DNA of 64,000 nt from Cymbidium sinense (taxonomy: Eukaryota > Streptophyta > Magnoliopsida > Asparagales > Orchidaceae): NCBI GenBank assembly GCA_021442155.1, contig CM038214.1:54654514-54718513 (forward strand), written 5' to 3'. The translations under genes and the position numbers were made by a program. The notes below the pieces were generated by a model. It saw nothing but the letters and a program-made list of their open reading frames with translations. It had not been told where the DNA came from and made no database searches. Below are positions 47,784 through 60,824 of this stretch, piece after piece (within the stretch, counting starts at the first letter, position 1; each line of letters starts with the position of its first letter).

Positions 47784-48270
47784 CAGAATGGCGAGAACCC
47801 TGTAGATCATGAACGTCTGTCCCAAATCTTGTGGTGGTGAAGGTAGATCTATTTGGGTGGGGATCAACAAGTACTAATGGATATGGAGGTGGTGATCAGA
47901 GCAGTGGTGGTTATGGAGGCGAGCGAAGCGACAAAGGTTACAACCGTGGTGGTGGTGGAGGGAGAGATTGGGGATATGATCTTGGCCGAGGGAGAGATCA
48001 GGGATATGATGGTTGATCCCACTACTCGAGAGGAGGGGTGGTTCTGATGGGAACTAGAGAAACTAAAGAACGGTAGGTATGATCTGCTGCTTGTGGAACT
48101 ATGTCTTTATAGTAGAGACGACTCTAGTTAACTAAGGTTTTTGATTTGCTCTATGCATGCAACCTTTTTATCTCTGTTGTCACTTTCATCTTAGAAAACT
48201 TGGTATGTTACTTAGTTGATGAAATTGAAAGAAGAAATGTTGAATCTGAAGTTGTTCCCTATTAAAAAAA
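47784..48270 (+). pseudogene. GRP 3'-end fragment, copy 14
   Basis: The start is damaged, and the Gly-rich tail is open at 47831-48016 (GYGGGDQSSGGYGGERSDKG; YNRGGGGGRDWGYDLG). A segment coding GRGRDQGYDG is duplicated in tandem (GGRDWGYDLGRGRDQGYDG). The end reads GSDGN followed by TAG in place of the Trp codon. A complete 3' UTR follows to TATTAAAAAAATAAAA. Non-functional. Confidence 0.9.
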
Positions 48271-48462
48271 TAAAATCCAAAAACCCTAAAGACTAAACTA
48301 AAACTTGAACCCTAAACTTAAAACTTAAACACTAAACCTTAAACCCTAAACCCTAAAAACCCTAAACTCCAAACCCTAAACCCTAAATCCTAAACTAAAC
48401 CCTAAACCCTAAAACCTAAACCCATAAAAAACCTCCCTAACCTAAACCCTAAACCCTACAAT
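48271..48462. repeat. Degenerate telomere-like repeats
   Basis: CCCTAAA-type repeats leading to the 3' end of the RTE element. Confidence 0.88.
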
Positions 48463-51400
48463 AAAGCCAGCCTTTATCCCACTAAGTGGGGTTGGCTACA
48501 TGAATCCTTCATCTCTATTATGTCTTGTATTATGTCAAATTCTCATTTAATTCAAGTATACTAAGGTCATTTTTTTTACATCTTAACAAGTCTTTTTAGG
48601 TCTACCTTTCTTAACATAAGGAAAATCAAATGCATCTACTCTCTTAATCGGGTCATCGTGATGCTTTATGTGGCCAAACCATCTAGATGACTCTCTCTAA
48701 TCTTATCACTTTGGAGCTCCAACTTTTTCCATACTCATTTTATTTTATCTCTAAGAGTAAAGCCACTCATCCACGAGCATCCTCATCTGTAACACTTAGT
48801 CTTATGCTTCTCTTTTTTTATTACGCACCATAAGTCATTTGTCTTACCACCATCTTATAAAATTTTCCTTAAGTTTAAGTGGAACTTTTATATCACAATG
48901 AGCATGCATTCCTTCAACCATCCAACTTGAATTCTACTAATAACATATCCATCTATTTCACCATCATTTTGAATAATAGATCCTAAATATCTCTCATTCT
49001 TATGACTTGTTCACCTAATATGACAACAATAGAACTTCTACAACTAAAATTACACTCGTATATTTTGGTTTTAGATCTACTTAAATGAAGACTCAATGTT
49101 TCCATAATTCAAGTTTCTCTTAGAGTCTCTCTCTAGTCTTATCAACAAGAATATTATCATCAACAAAATGCATACACCAAGGTACATCTTCCTGTAAATG
49201 CCTAGTAAGAACATCCATAACTAAAGCAAAAAGATAAGGGCTTAAAGATCCTTGATGTAATCCATGAAATAGGAAAATATTTTGTCAATCCTCCTTATTT
49301 TGGACACAAGTCACTCTAGTATACATATTCTTAATGACTTGAATATAACCAATATTAACACTTTTCTATTCTATAACTCTCCAAAGAACATCTCTTGAAA
49401 CTTTATCATAAGCTTGCTTTAAATCAAGAAATATCATATGTTGATCCTCCTTACTTTCTCTATGCTTCTCCATCAAACCTCTTAGAAAATGTATAACATC
49501 CAAAGTAGATCCACCTGGCATGAAACCAAACTAATTGTGAGAAACTTTTGTATCACATCGTAACCTATGCACAATTACTCTCTCCCATAATTTTAATGTA
49601 TGCACATTAACTTAATTCCTATATAATTTGCACACTCTTATGCATCCCCTTTATTCTTAAATATAGGAACCAACAAACTCTTTCTCCACTCATCTGACAT
49701 ATTTTTAGTCTTTAAAATAACATTATAAAGATTTGTAAGCCTATAAAATCCTTGATCTCCTAAACATTTCCACGCTTCTATTGGAATATCATCAGATTAT
49801 ACTATTTTTCCACATTTCATTTTCTTTAAAGCTTCTCTAACTTCAGATTTACTAATACATCGATAATCATAAAATTATCTATTTTTGTTTAGCATATTAA
49901 GGTTGCTAAAATCAATCATACTTTCAGATCCTTCATTGAAAAGTTTATCAAAATACCTCATCCACCTATTTTCAATATCTTTTTCTAAGAAAAGCACTTT
50001 ATTATTTTCATTCTTAATACACCTCAGTTAAACTAGGTCTTTACTTCTCCTATCTCTTTGGTTGGCTAACTTATACATACATCTTTCACCTTCTTTGGTA
50101 TTTAATTTATTATATAAATCACTAAAAGCTAAATTTTTTGCATCATATATTACTTTCTTAGAATCTCTATAGGCCACTTTATATCTTTCCCAATTCTTTG
50201 AGTTTTTACATCTAAACCAAGTTTTATAACAATGCTTCTTATTTCTTATCTTTTCTTGCTCACCCTGACTATACCACCAACTATTTTTATTAAAAGAAGC
50301 TTTTCCTTTTGATTCTCCAAGCATATTTTCAGCAACTTGCTTAATTTCAGTTGCTACTTTTTCCCACTTAACATTTTCTTCCTTATGAACATCCCAAATT
50401 CTATGTTCTTGTAGGTTGCTCTTAAAAATATTTTTATTTGTGTTCTTTAAGTGTCCCCATCTAATCCTAAGGCAATAATTTGACTTATTTTTCCTCTTAC
50501 AATCTTTCATCTTAAAATCTAAAACTAATCGATGTTGGGTACTTAAACTTTCACTTGGAATGACCTTACAATCTTTACAATCTAAACGATCTATTTTTCT
50601 TATAAAAAATAATCAATGTGTTTTACTAGATCCATTTTATAAGTAATAATATGTTCATCTCTTTTCTTAAATAAAGTATTAACAACTACAAAATCATAAG
50701 CTAAGGCAAAATCTAATATAGTCCTACCTTTTTCATTAGTCACTCTAAATCCACAACAACCATTAATACTTTTAAAGTCTTCTACCACTCTACTAACATG
50801 ACCATTTAAATCTCCTCCAATAAATACTTATTCTTCAATAGATATCTTTTGTATTAATCTCTCTAATTCATTCCAAAATTTTTTTTTTGAGCTTACATCC
50901 AAACCTACTTGAGGAGCATAAACACTTAAAACATTGATAATCATAGTATCAACAATAATCTTTAAAACTATAATTCTATCTCCACATCTATTAATATTTA
51001 TAACATTACCCTTCAAACTTTTATCTATAATCACACCTACACCATTTCTAGTTCAACTTCTACATGAATACCAAAGTTTAAAACTTAAACTATCAATCTC
51101 CATTCCCTTCTCCCCAACCCATTTAGTTTCTTGAACACATAAAATATTTATCTTTCTATGAACCATATTATCTATTAATTTACCTATAATTTTTTATTCC
51201 AAGATCTAACCTAATTCTAATTTCTGGACTAACTTCTTTGCCCACATGGTCCATAATGTGGGAACCCTTGCTTATTTAACACTTTTGGGCGTGAGTCACA
51301 TTTTCCATTGTATTCAAGCGATACAATGCTAACTTCTAAGGGATGCCCTAGCATTAACACAATGATTTAAAGGTTTCATGTCATGATTATTTTGATAAGT

Positions 51401-51476
51401 TTTACGCTGGCTGTCGACTACCTATCGCAACCCTCCACTTTTCACATCCAGACTTGGGACCGGGAATGGTAGTGTT
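48463..51476 (-). mobile_element. RTE-type LINE, nearly complete but decayed
   Basis: Minus-strand non-LTR retrotransposon. The 5' end near 51476 begins with the plant RTE-like leader (CCCGGTCCCAAGTCTGGATG on the minus strand). Endonuclease: DRIIVLKIIVDTMIINVLSV followed by YAPQVGLDVSSKKKFWNELE (51034-50828 frame), then GCCGFRVTNEKGRTILDFAL (50788-50600 frame). Linker: a 160-codon open frame, 50510-50028, with NSWWYSQGEQEKIRNKK and LYNKLNTKEGERCMYKLANQ. RT in broken frames: DDIPIEAWKCLGDQGFYRLT and SDEWRKSLLVPIFKNKGDA (about 49800-49640). The 3' end (48463-48540) is GTAGCCAACCCCACTTAGTG then GGATAAAGGCTGGCTTTATTGT, the characteristic plant RTE terminus, which abuts telomere-like repeats. Stops throughout make it inactive. 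Confidence 0.92.
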
Positions 51477-52139
51477 AAACCCTAAACTCTAATCCAAAAA
51501 GAAAAACCTAAATCCTAAACCGTAAACCCTAAAAAGCTTAAAACCTAAACCTAAACTAAACAAAACATAAAAATTAAGTAAATAAAAAACCTAAACCAAA
51601 ATAAAATAATAAAATAAAAATATAAACTAAAACCTAAACCTAAACCTAAAGAAATAAATAAAATGAAAATAAAATAAATAAAACCTAAACTAAATAATAA
51701 ACTAATAATAAACCTTAAATAAAAAAAAAAAAAAAAATCTAAGTAAAAAAAAACCTAAACTAAAATAAAAATAAAATAAACATAAAATAAATAAACTAAA
51801 CTAAAATAAACCTGAACTTAAACCTAAAATAAAACACTAAACCTAAACTAAATAAAATAAAATTAAACTAAAAATAAACTTAAACCTAAAAAAAAAAATA
51901 AAACCTAAAATAAAAACCTAAAACCTAAACCTAAGAAAATAAAATAAAAAACCAACTAACCCAAAAATAAAAAGAAAATAAAACCTAAACTAAACTAAAC
52001 TTAAATAAATGAAATCCTAAACTAAAATAAATAAAACATAAAATAAATAAATAAACTAAATAAAATATAAAATAAACCTAAATAAATATAGATAAATTAA
52101 ATGACTAAACCTCCATTGGCATTAAAAAAAATCCTAAAT
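51477..52139. repeat. Array block after RTE
   Basis: 51477-51530 telomere-like, then A/T-rich AAAATA/CCTAAA sequence to about 52135. A remnant resembling the boundary position occurs near 52100 (CTCCATTGGCATTAAAAAAA) but the motif itself is not convincing. Confidence 0.8.
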
Positions 52140-52690
52140 CCTAAACCTAAATCCAGGCCCTGACCTCTGAGCCGACTGATGTTGAGCCACAGGCCTACAA
52201 TCTTTGAGGCCCTGGGCTGACTATGTGAACTGCTAGGCCCTGACCTGGGCCCTGAGCCACTGAGGCAGGCCCTAAGACTAAAGTCTTAGGCCATAGGCTG
52301 ACTAGGCCCTAAGCACTAGGCCTGGGCCCTAAACAGGCCTGATCTCCTGATCTGACACTGAGCCACTGAGTGATCTGACCTGAGCCCCAGGCCCCAGGCC
52401 ACACAGGCTGAGCACTGAGCCTAGGCCACAGGCCCTGAGCCCTGACTCAAGGCCCAGGCTGGAAACGGGAGCCCTGGGCATGGGCCAGCAAACTGAGCCC
52501 CAGGTTTACCACTGTCTGGGCCCACTGACCCACTGGCCCCAGGCCAACCTAGGCCAGCCACTAAATGAGCTGGGATCTGGGCCCTAGGTTTTTGGGCCAC
52601 AGATCTGACCCTGGGCACAGAGCACCAGACCCTGGGCCTAAACCACCAAACCATGGCCACAGGCCACTGAGCCCTGGCCTAAAACCTAAA
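52140..52690. repeat. GC-rich CCCTGAGCC-type degenerate repeat
   Basis: About 550 bases of strikingly GC-rich sequence made of CCCTGAGCC, CCCTGGGC, CCACAGGCC and TAGGCC words, set in a background of about 80 percent A+T. The words look like CCCTAAACC with A changed to G at some positions. No repeat unit of fixed length, no homology I recognise; a minus-strand 79-codon Pro/Trp-rich ORF here is a composition artefact. Flanked by ordinary array on both sides. Confidence 0.85.
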
Positions 52691-55600
52691 TAAGATCAAA
52701 AAAAAAAATAAATTAAAAGAAACATCTAAATTAAACATAAACCTAAACTGGCTTCCTAAACTTAAAAAAATAAAATAAAATAAAAAAATAAAACTAAAAA
52801 TAATAAATAAAATAAACTAAAACTAAATAAATAAAATAAACCTCCAAATAAAGATCTTAAATAAATTAAAAATAAAATAAACCTAAAATAAAATAAAATA
52901 AAAACTAAATAAATACCTAGACTTAAAAGAAAAACATAAAAATAGAATCTAAAAATAAAAAGTATAACCTAAACCTTTAACTAAAAAAAACCTAAGCCTA
53001 AAACAAATAAAATAAAATAAACATAAACCTAAACTAAAATAAACTAAACTAAAATAAATAAAACCTAAAATCTAAACCCTAAACCCTAAAACCCTAAACA
53101 TTAAACCCTAAACTGTAAAGCCTAAAAACTTAAAAACCTAAACTTAAACTAAATAAATAGTAAATTAAAAGTAAATAAAAAACTTGAAAATAAGTAAAAT
53201 AAAAAATTAAAATAAAATTAAAACCTTAACCAAAACTTAAACCTAAACCTAAAATTATACCTAAAAATAAAATAAAATATAAAATAAAAACTAAACTAAA
53301 ATAAAATAATTAAAACCTAAAACTAAATAATAAAATAAACATAAAATAAAAACCTAAATAAAGGTAAAAACTAAATGTAAATTAAAATATAATAAACATA
53401 AAATAAAATAAAATAAAATAAACTAAATAACAACCAAAAAAAAATAAACCTACAAATAAAAAAATGGCTACCACAACTAAAAGGAAAAACCTAAACTAAA
53501 TAAATAATGAAAATAAACATAAACATAAACTAAAGATAAAATAAACTAAAATAAATAACCTAAACTCTAACTAGGCCATAAAACCTAGGCCTTAGGCAAA
53601 CCCTAAACACTAACCTTAAACCACTAAACCTAGGCCTAAAACAAAACCTAAACATAAAATAAATAAAACCTAAATATAATTGATAAAAACATAAACCTAA
53701 ATAAAATAAAATAAATAAAGATAAAATAAAATAAACCTAGCCTAAACTAAAGCCTAAGGAAATAAAATAAATAAATAAAATAAAGATAAAAATAATAAAA
53801 TAAGATAGATAAAACTACTAAAAAAAGATAAAATGCACTAAAGATAAAAAACCTAAAATAAAGATAAAACTAGGCATAAGATAAAATAAATGATATTAAA
53901 ATAAATAAGATAAACTTCAAAATAAAATATAAACACACACGGACCACTAAAACTAAAAGATGATCAAAATAATAAATGACCAAACTAATAAAATAGAATA
54001 AAATAAGGCCTAAAAACCTAAACCTGAATCAAGGCCCCAAGACTAAGAGCCTAAAATACTAGCTCTGAGTTCCCTGAGCCAAGGTGATGACACTGAGCCA
54101 TAAAACTTGCCCTACCACCCCACAGACCTAGAGCCTCTGGCCACAGATGGTAAACCACGGACCACACAAACCCTGAGGCCACTAAAATGGTAAACTGACC
54201 CCAGACCACAAGGCATAACATTAGAAAACCTGAGCCACAACCTAAACCACAAAAAACTGAGCTTGAGAATCTAAAATAAAATAAAAAATAAAAATCTAAG
54301 CTAGTGGGATAAAATAAAATAAATTAAATAACAGCATAAACCAAAGACCTAAAAAAATAAAATAATAAATAAATAAATGCTAAGATAAAATAAAATAAAT
54401 GAACATAAACTAAACTAAAAATAAAATAAATAAACCTAGACCTAAATAAAATAAAACTTAAATGTAAAATAAAGTAAAATAAACTTAAAATAATAAAATA
54501 AAACTAAATAAAACCTAAACCTAAATAATAAATCAAAAAAAACACAAAATAAATTAAAATAAAACCTAATCCCTAAACTAAAAAAATTAAACCTAAAATA
54601 AAAATAAAATAAACTAAATAAACTAAAATAAACTAAACTAAAATAAATAAAATCTAAAACCTAAAGTAAACTAAACTAAACATAAATCTAAACTGAATAA
54701 AATAAAATATACAAAAAAAACTAAACTAAAATAAAATGTAAAATAAACTTAAAAGAAAAAAAAATCGAACCTAAACATAAAAAATTAAACAAAAACTAAA
54801 CCTAAAAAAATAAAATAAAATAAAACTAAACTAAAAAAATAAACAAAACTTAAACTAAAACCTAAAAATAAACTAAAATAAAACCTAAATTAAAATAAAT
54901 ATACAAAATAAAAAAGTGAGAAATAAACTAAATAAATTGGATACACCAAAACCTGTCGGGTTGCTTGATTTTTTAATAAAAGACCCTAAACCACACCTAA
55001 CTGACTAAATCCTAAACCCTAGGCCACATTCTGAGCCACTAGGCCACCACTGAGCCTAACCCTGAGCCAAGGGACTGAGCCACAAACCTAGGCCCAGGCC
55101 TAGGCCTGAGCCCTAGGCCTAAATAAAAGAGCCTAAACTAGGCACAAAGGCTAAAAGCTAAAAAAATGACTAAAATCAAGCCTAAACTTGAGCTTAAAAT
55201 AATAAATAAATAAACCTAAATAAGCCTAAAATAAAACTAATTAAATAAGCCAAACTAAAGAAAATAAATAAACTGAGCTAAATAAATCTAAACCTACTGA
55301 GCTGAACTGAGGCTAAACCTAAACTGAGCCTAAATCTAAACTAAAATAAAACTAAAAAACTTAAAGTTGAAACCTAAAACCTAAACTTAATGATAAATGA
55401 ACTGACTAAACTTACCAAATAGCCTAAAACCTAATTGAACTAAGTAAATAAAATAAAATATAAATAAATACCTAAAATCTAAAAGACTAAAATATAAACC
55501 TAAACCTAAACCTAAACCTGACTAAATAAATAAAGATAAAATAAATAAAAACCTAAAGGTAAATAAAAATAAAACTAAAACCTAAACCTAAAATTAAAAT

Positions 55601-56651
55601 CAAACCTAAACCTAAACTTAATCTAAAATCCAAACAAACAAACCTAAACCTAAACTTCAACTAAAATAAATAAAATAAACCTAAAAAATTAAAATTAAAA
55701 ACTAAATAAACTAATAAAAAAGCCTAAACATAAACCTAAACTAAAATAAATTAAACTAAATAAAATAAACAAAACCTAAACCTAAAGTGAAATAAATAAA
55801 ATTTAAAACTAAACTTAAACCTAAACCTAAACCTAATCCTAAACCTAAACCTAAATAAGAAAACCTAAACCAAAACTAAATAAAAAAACAAAAAAAACAA
55901 AATAAACCTAAATGAAATAAAACCTAAACCTAAATCGTAAACCAAAACTAAATAAAAATAAATAAACTAAACTAAAAACCTGAAACCTAAACCTAAAACC
56001 TTGAAACAGCAAACTGATCCTAAACCTAAACCTAAATCACCTGACCTAAACCTAAACCCTAAACCTAAACCTAAACCTAAAATGGATAAATAAAACTAAA
56101 ACCTAAACTAAATCAAATAAAAGTGATCCATAACCTAAACCCTGACCTGAGCTAATTATGCTACACCTACCACAAACCTAAACCTAAACCTAAACATGGG
56201 CATAAATAAAGATAAAAACCTAAACTAAACTAAAAACCTAAAAAATAAAACCTTATTTTTAAATAAACCTAAACCTTAGCCTAAATCTAAACCTAAATCT
56301 AAAAAAACCTAAAATAAAATAAACTACACTAAAAATAAAACCTAAACCTAAACCTAAATAAATAATAAATAAAAACTTAAACCTAAACTAAATAAAATAA
56401 ACCTAAACCTAAAATTAAAAACCTAAAAGCTAAACCTAAACCTAAATAAAAGAGCTAAATAAACTAAAAATGAACCTAAACCTAAACTAAATATAAACCT
56501 AAATTTAAATATAATAAATAAACCTAAATAAATAAACTAAATAAACCTAAACCTAAACCTAAATAAAACCTAACTAAACCTAAACTAAAAATAAAACCTA
56601 AACTTGAATAAACTAAAAACCTAAATAAATTTAATAAATAAACTAAATAAA
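52691..56651. repeat. Degenerate A/T-rich array with GC-shifted patches
   Basis: Mostly AAAATA/CCTAAA sequence, without GRP inserts. Patches of CTGAGCC/CTAGGCC words appear at 53565-53640, 54010-54280 and 55010-55340. A diverged boundary motif (CTGTCGGGTTGCTTGATTTT) lies near 54953. Hexameric CCTAAA runs are prominent from 55500 to 56580 (for example six units near 55815). ATAAAGATAAAATA words, rare elsewhere, occur at 53720-53900. No gene is visible. Confidence 0.82.
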
Positions 56652-57814
56652 ACTTTTTTCCTTTGATTGGTGGTAGCTCCTTGGTTTTTGCTGATTTTTT
56701 ATTTTCTCCTTCGTGGAGATTGCTTAATCTATGGGGGTTGGAGGGGACTTTACTTACCTCCGGCTTATTTCCTCTCCTTCCTCATTTACTACTAGTGGTT
56801 GGGTGGTCCTCCTTGGTTTTTTCTCCCTTGGTTGTTTCTCTAGCTGGGTGGCTACCATTTTTATCTTTTAGTTTTTTTGATGATATCTATGAGGGTTTTG
56901 GTTATCCCTGTTGTTATTTTTTCCACTTATTTTGGGCTCTATTTTGGGTTAGCCTTTTATTTTGGGTGGCCGCCCCCCTTCCAACATTGGATCCTCTACT
57001 GTTGTGGCTTATTGTTGAGTGGCAGCTGTTGGCCTCTTCAGGATTTGATTAGCTTTGGTTGTTTCAATACTTTTTGGTTATTTCTCCTAGTTTTTGTTGG
57101 GGATTCTTGTTGGTCAGCAATTTTCTCTTTTGATTGGCATGAGGATAGCTGCTTTATGGTTTCTTTCTTTCTGACCAAGTTATGGCTGATTTTATTAGTG
57201 GTTGATACTTGGTGGCTTTCTATCACTACTTGCTGGATTGATGGCATCATTTTCTCTACCTGGATTGTTCTGGTGTCTACTAATGGCTGGTTGTGGTTCT
57301 CCCTTGCTTTGAGCTTTGATGACTATTTTAATGATGGTCGTTGTTACTTTTTTTTATTTTATTCTCCTTTTAGGCTATTGTATTAGTTGTTGCTATGCTT
57401 CTAAATTGGCTTGTCCCTTTGAATTCTTCCTTACTGGAGGTGGCTCTGTCACTGACCTTGCTGTATCTTCTGGGTGGCTGGCTATTTTTGATTGTTTTGC
57501 TATGGTTTTGGTTGGTAGTTTGGCTGTTGGCTGACTGCTAGCCAAATATTTCTTTGTTTACTAATGCAAGTTCTGGAATCTTATGGGCTGCTGGCTTTCG
57601 ATACTAGCTTATATCAGGTATGATGGCTATAATGGTCGTGATGTTACCCATATCTCCTCTTTGGTTGGTAGCATTGCATATGAATGTAACCCTTCTTAGG
57701 AAGTTTGGATGCTCATATGGATTATTGCCCCTTGAGGTGATCTCAATTGAGCCTGAGCATTTTCTTTCTCGTCTCTCTCTAATTGATTTATTTATCCTTA
57801 TTCTTGTTAGCTAA
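56652..57814 (+). mobile_element. L1 LINE 3'-region fragment C
   Basis: T- and TTGG-rich sequence with no recognisable ORF product. Its second half matches 63160-63550 (TGTAACCCTTCTTAGGAAG; GTTTGGATGCTCATATGGAT; ATTGCCCCTTGAGGTGATC), which continues there to an L1-like 3' end. It stops at CTTATTCTTGTTAGCTAA, before the poly(A), and is joined to array sequence. The open frames 56663-57052 and 56877-57386 (129 and 169 codons) are Phe/Leu/Trp-rich and overlap each other, as expected of T-rich non-coding DNA. Confidence 0.72.
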
Positions 57815-60800
57815 ACCTAAACTAAATAAAACTTAAAAATAAAATAAATAAAAAATCCTGAACCTAAATAAAATAAAATAAAATAAAATAAAAACCTAAT
57901 CTAAAACCTAAGCCTTAACCTAAACCTAAACCTAAAAATAAAATAAAATAAAAACTAAAAACTAAATTAAAACAAAATAAATAAAAACCTGAACTAAACT
58001 AAAAAAATAAAATAAACCAATAAATAAAACCTAAACATAAAATAAAAATAAAATCAACCTAAAATAAAATAAAATAAAAACTAAATAAAAACATAAACAT
58101 AAATAACAAACCTAAAAATAAAACCTAAAAATAAATAAAAAATAAAATCTAAACTCTAAACTACAAAAAAAAATAATAAACCTAAACCTAAAATAAAAAT
58201 AAAATAAAACTTAAACCTAAACTAACATAAATAAACCTAGACCTAAACCTAAACCTAAATTAAATAAAATAAAAGAAACTAAAAATAAGCCTAACCCTAA
58301 ACTAAAAAATAAAACCTCAAACTAAACCTAAAATTAAAACCTAAAACATAAACCTAAAAGAAGTAAAATAAAAACTTAAACCTAAAAATAAAAAATTAAA
58401 ACCTAAACTTAAAAAATTAAATAAAAATAAAACTACACCAAAAAAATAACCATAAACCTAAACCTAACCCTAAAAAATAAACTAAAATAAAAAAACCTAA
58501 ACTAAAATAAAAAAACAAAAAATATATAAATAAACTAAATAAAATTAAAAAATAAACCTAAATATAAATATAAAATAAATTAAATAAACTAAATAAATGC
58601 AAACCTACTAGTTTATTTTTTTTCTTAAAAAAACCCAAAATCCAAAACCCCAAACCCTAAAAACTAAATACTAAACCCTAAAAGCTAAACCTTAAACCCT
58701 AAAACTAACCCTAAACCCTAAACCTACAACCCTAAACCCTAAGCCTTTACCCTAAAAAACCCATACCCTAAACCTTAAACCCTAAACTTTAATCCCTAAA
58801 TTAACCCTAAACCATAAACCCTAAACCTTAAACCATAAACCCTAATCCTTAAACTAAACTAAACCCTAACAATACTAAACTAAACAAGATCCTAAAACTT
58901 AAACTATAAACCTAAACTAACCTCCCTAAACTCTAACTAAAACCCTACACTATAAACCTAAACCTAAGTAACCAAAATTAAACTAAAATCCAAAACCCTA
59001 AAGCCTAAACATTAAACTCAAAACCCTAACCATAAACCCTAAACCCTAAAACCTAAAACCCTAAACCCTAAAACTAACCCTAAACCCTAAAACTATGATC
59101 CTAAACACTAAACCTTAAACTCTAAAACATAATCCATAAACTTTAAAACCTTGAACACTAAACCCTAAACCCTAAATCCTAAAACCTAAAACCCTAGACC
59201 CTAAACACTAAACCCCAAACCCTAAACACTAAACCGTAAACCATAAACCTTAAACTCTAAACCATAAACCCAAAAAACCTAAAAACCTAAAGCTCAACTC
59301 AATAAAACCTAAAATAAAAATAAATAAATAAACATAAACCTAAAGAAAATAAAAACCTAAACCTAAACCTAAACCTAAACCTAAAAATAAAATAAAATAA
59401 AATAAAAACTAAATTAAAATAAAATAAATGAAAACCTAAAATAAACTAAGAAAATAAAATAAACCAAAAAAAAAAAAACCTAAATAAAATAAAAACTAAA
59501 CATAAAATAAAAATAAAATAATGTTAAAATAAAAGAAAATAAAAACCTAAACATAAAACATAAAAATAAAAATAAATAAAAAATAAGACCTAAATCCTAA
59601 AATAAAAAAAATCTTAACCTAAAATAAATAACATAAAATAAACATAAACCTAAACTAAAATAAACAAAACCTAAATACAAACCTAAACCCTAAACCTAAA
59701 ACCTAAACCTAAACCTAAACTAAAATAAATAAATAAAACCTAAATCTAAATAAAATAAAAATATATAATATAATATAAAAACCTAAACTAAAACCTAAAC
59801 TTAAACCTAAACCTAAACATAAAAATAAATACTAAACCAAAACAAAACAAATAAAAACCTAAACGAAACTAAATAAAATAAAATAAACCAAAAATATAAC
59901 CTAAACATAAAATAAAAATAAAATAAACCAAAAATAAAATAAATAAAAACTAAATAAAAACCTAAACTTAAGAAATAAATTGAAAATTAAAACCTAAAAA
60001 TATATAAAAAATAAAACCTAAACCTTAAAATAAAAAAAACCTATGCCTAAAATAATAATAAAATAAACAAAATAAAATAAACCAAAGCCTAAACAAAAAT
60101 AAACTAAACTAAAATATATTAATTCTAAACCTAAACCAAAAATAAACTAAACCTAAACCTAAACTAAATAAAAGAAAATAAACTAAAAATAAACCTAAAC
60201 CAAAACTAAAAAATAAAACTTAAAAACAAACCTAAAGTAAAAAACCTAAAGCGTAATCATAAAAAAAATAAAATAAAAGCCTAAACATAAACCTAAACCT
60301 AAAAAATAAAAATAAAACCTAAACCTAAAAAATATAATAAAAATAAAATCAACTAAAAAATAAACCTAAATATAAACCTAAACCTAAAAAATAAACTAAA
60401 ATAAAAAACCTAAACTAAAATAAAAAAACCTAAAATAAATAATCTAAACTAAATAAAAATAAAAAATAAACCTAAATAAAAATAAAAAAATAAAGTAAAC
60501 TAAAATAAATAAAAAATATACTAAATATACTAAATATAGTAAATAAACCTAAACCTACCAGTTTACTTAATTTTAAGATAAAAAAACATGAAACCCTAAA
60601 CCCTAATCCTACAACCCTAAATTTTAAAACTACAACCCTAAACCCTAAACCCTAAAATCATAAACCATAAAACCCTAAACCCTAAACCCTAAACCCTAAA
60701 CCCTAACACTATACCCTAAACCCTAAACCCCAAATCATAAACCTAAAGCTAAAGTAACTAAATAAATTAAAAAATAAACCTAAACCCTAAAACATAATAA

Positions 60801-60824
60801 ACCTAAACCTAAACCTAAACCCTA
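57815..60824. repeat. Array blocks, two units before GRP copy 15
   Basis: 57815-58600 A/T-rich; boundary motif near 58605 (CTACTAGTTTATTTTTTTT); 58636-59290 telomere-like, the longest such tract without an insert; 59290-60545 A/T-rich with an internal CCTAAA-rich patch near 59690; boundary motif near 60554 (CTACCAGTTTACTTAATTT); 60590-60824 telomere-like and the GRP lead-in. No gene is visible. Confidence 0.87.

Noticed and set aside
52421..52660. Minus-strand 79-codon Pro/Ala/Gly-rich ORF
   Set aside because: It arises from the GC-rich CCCTGAGCC-type patch and has no conserved motif or gene context.
56663..57386. Overlapping 129- and 169-codon hydrophobic ORFs that look like membrane proteins
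   Set aside because: They overlap in different frames within T/TTGG-rich DNA, share Phe/Leu/Trp/Ser bias from base composition, and lie in sequence homologous to the L1 3' region at 62805-63928, where the frames are not conserved.
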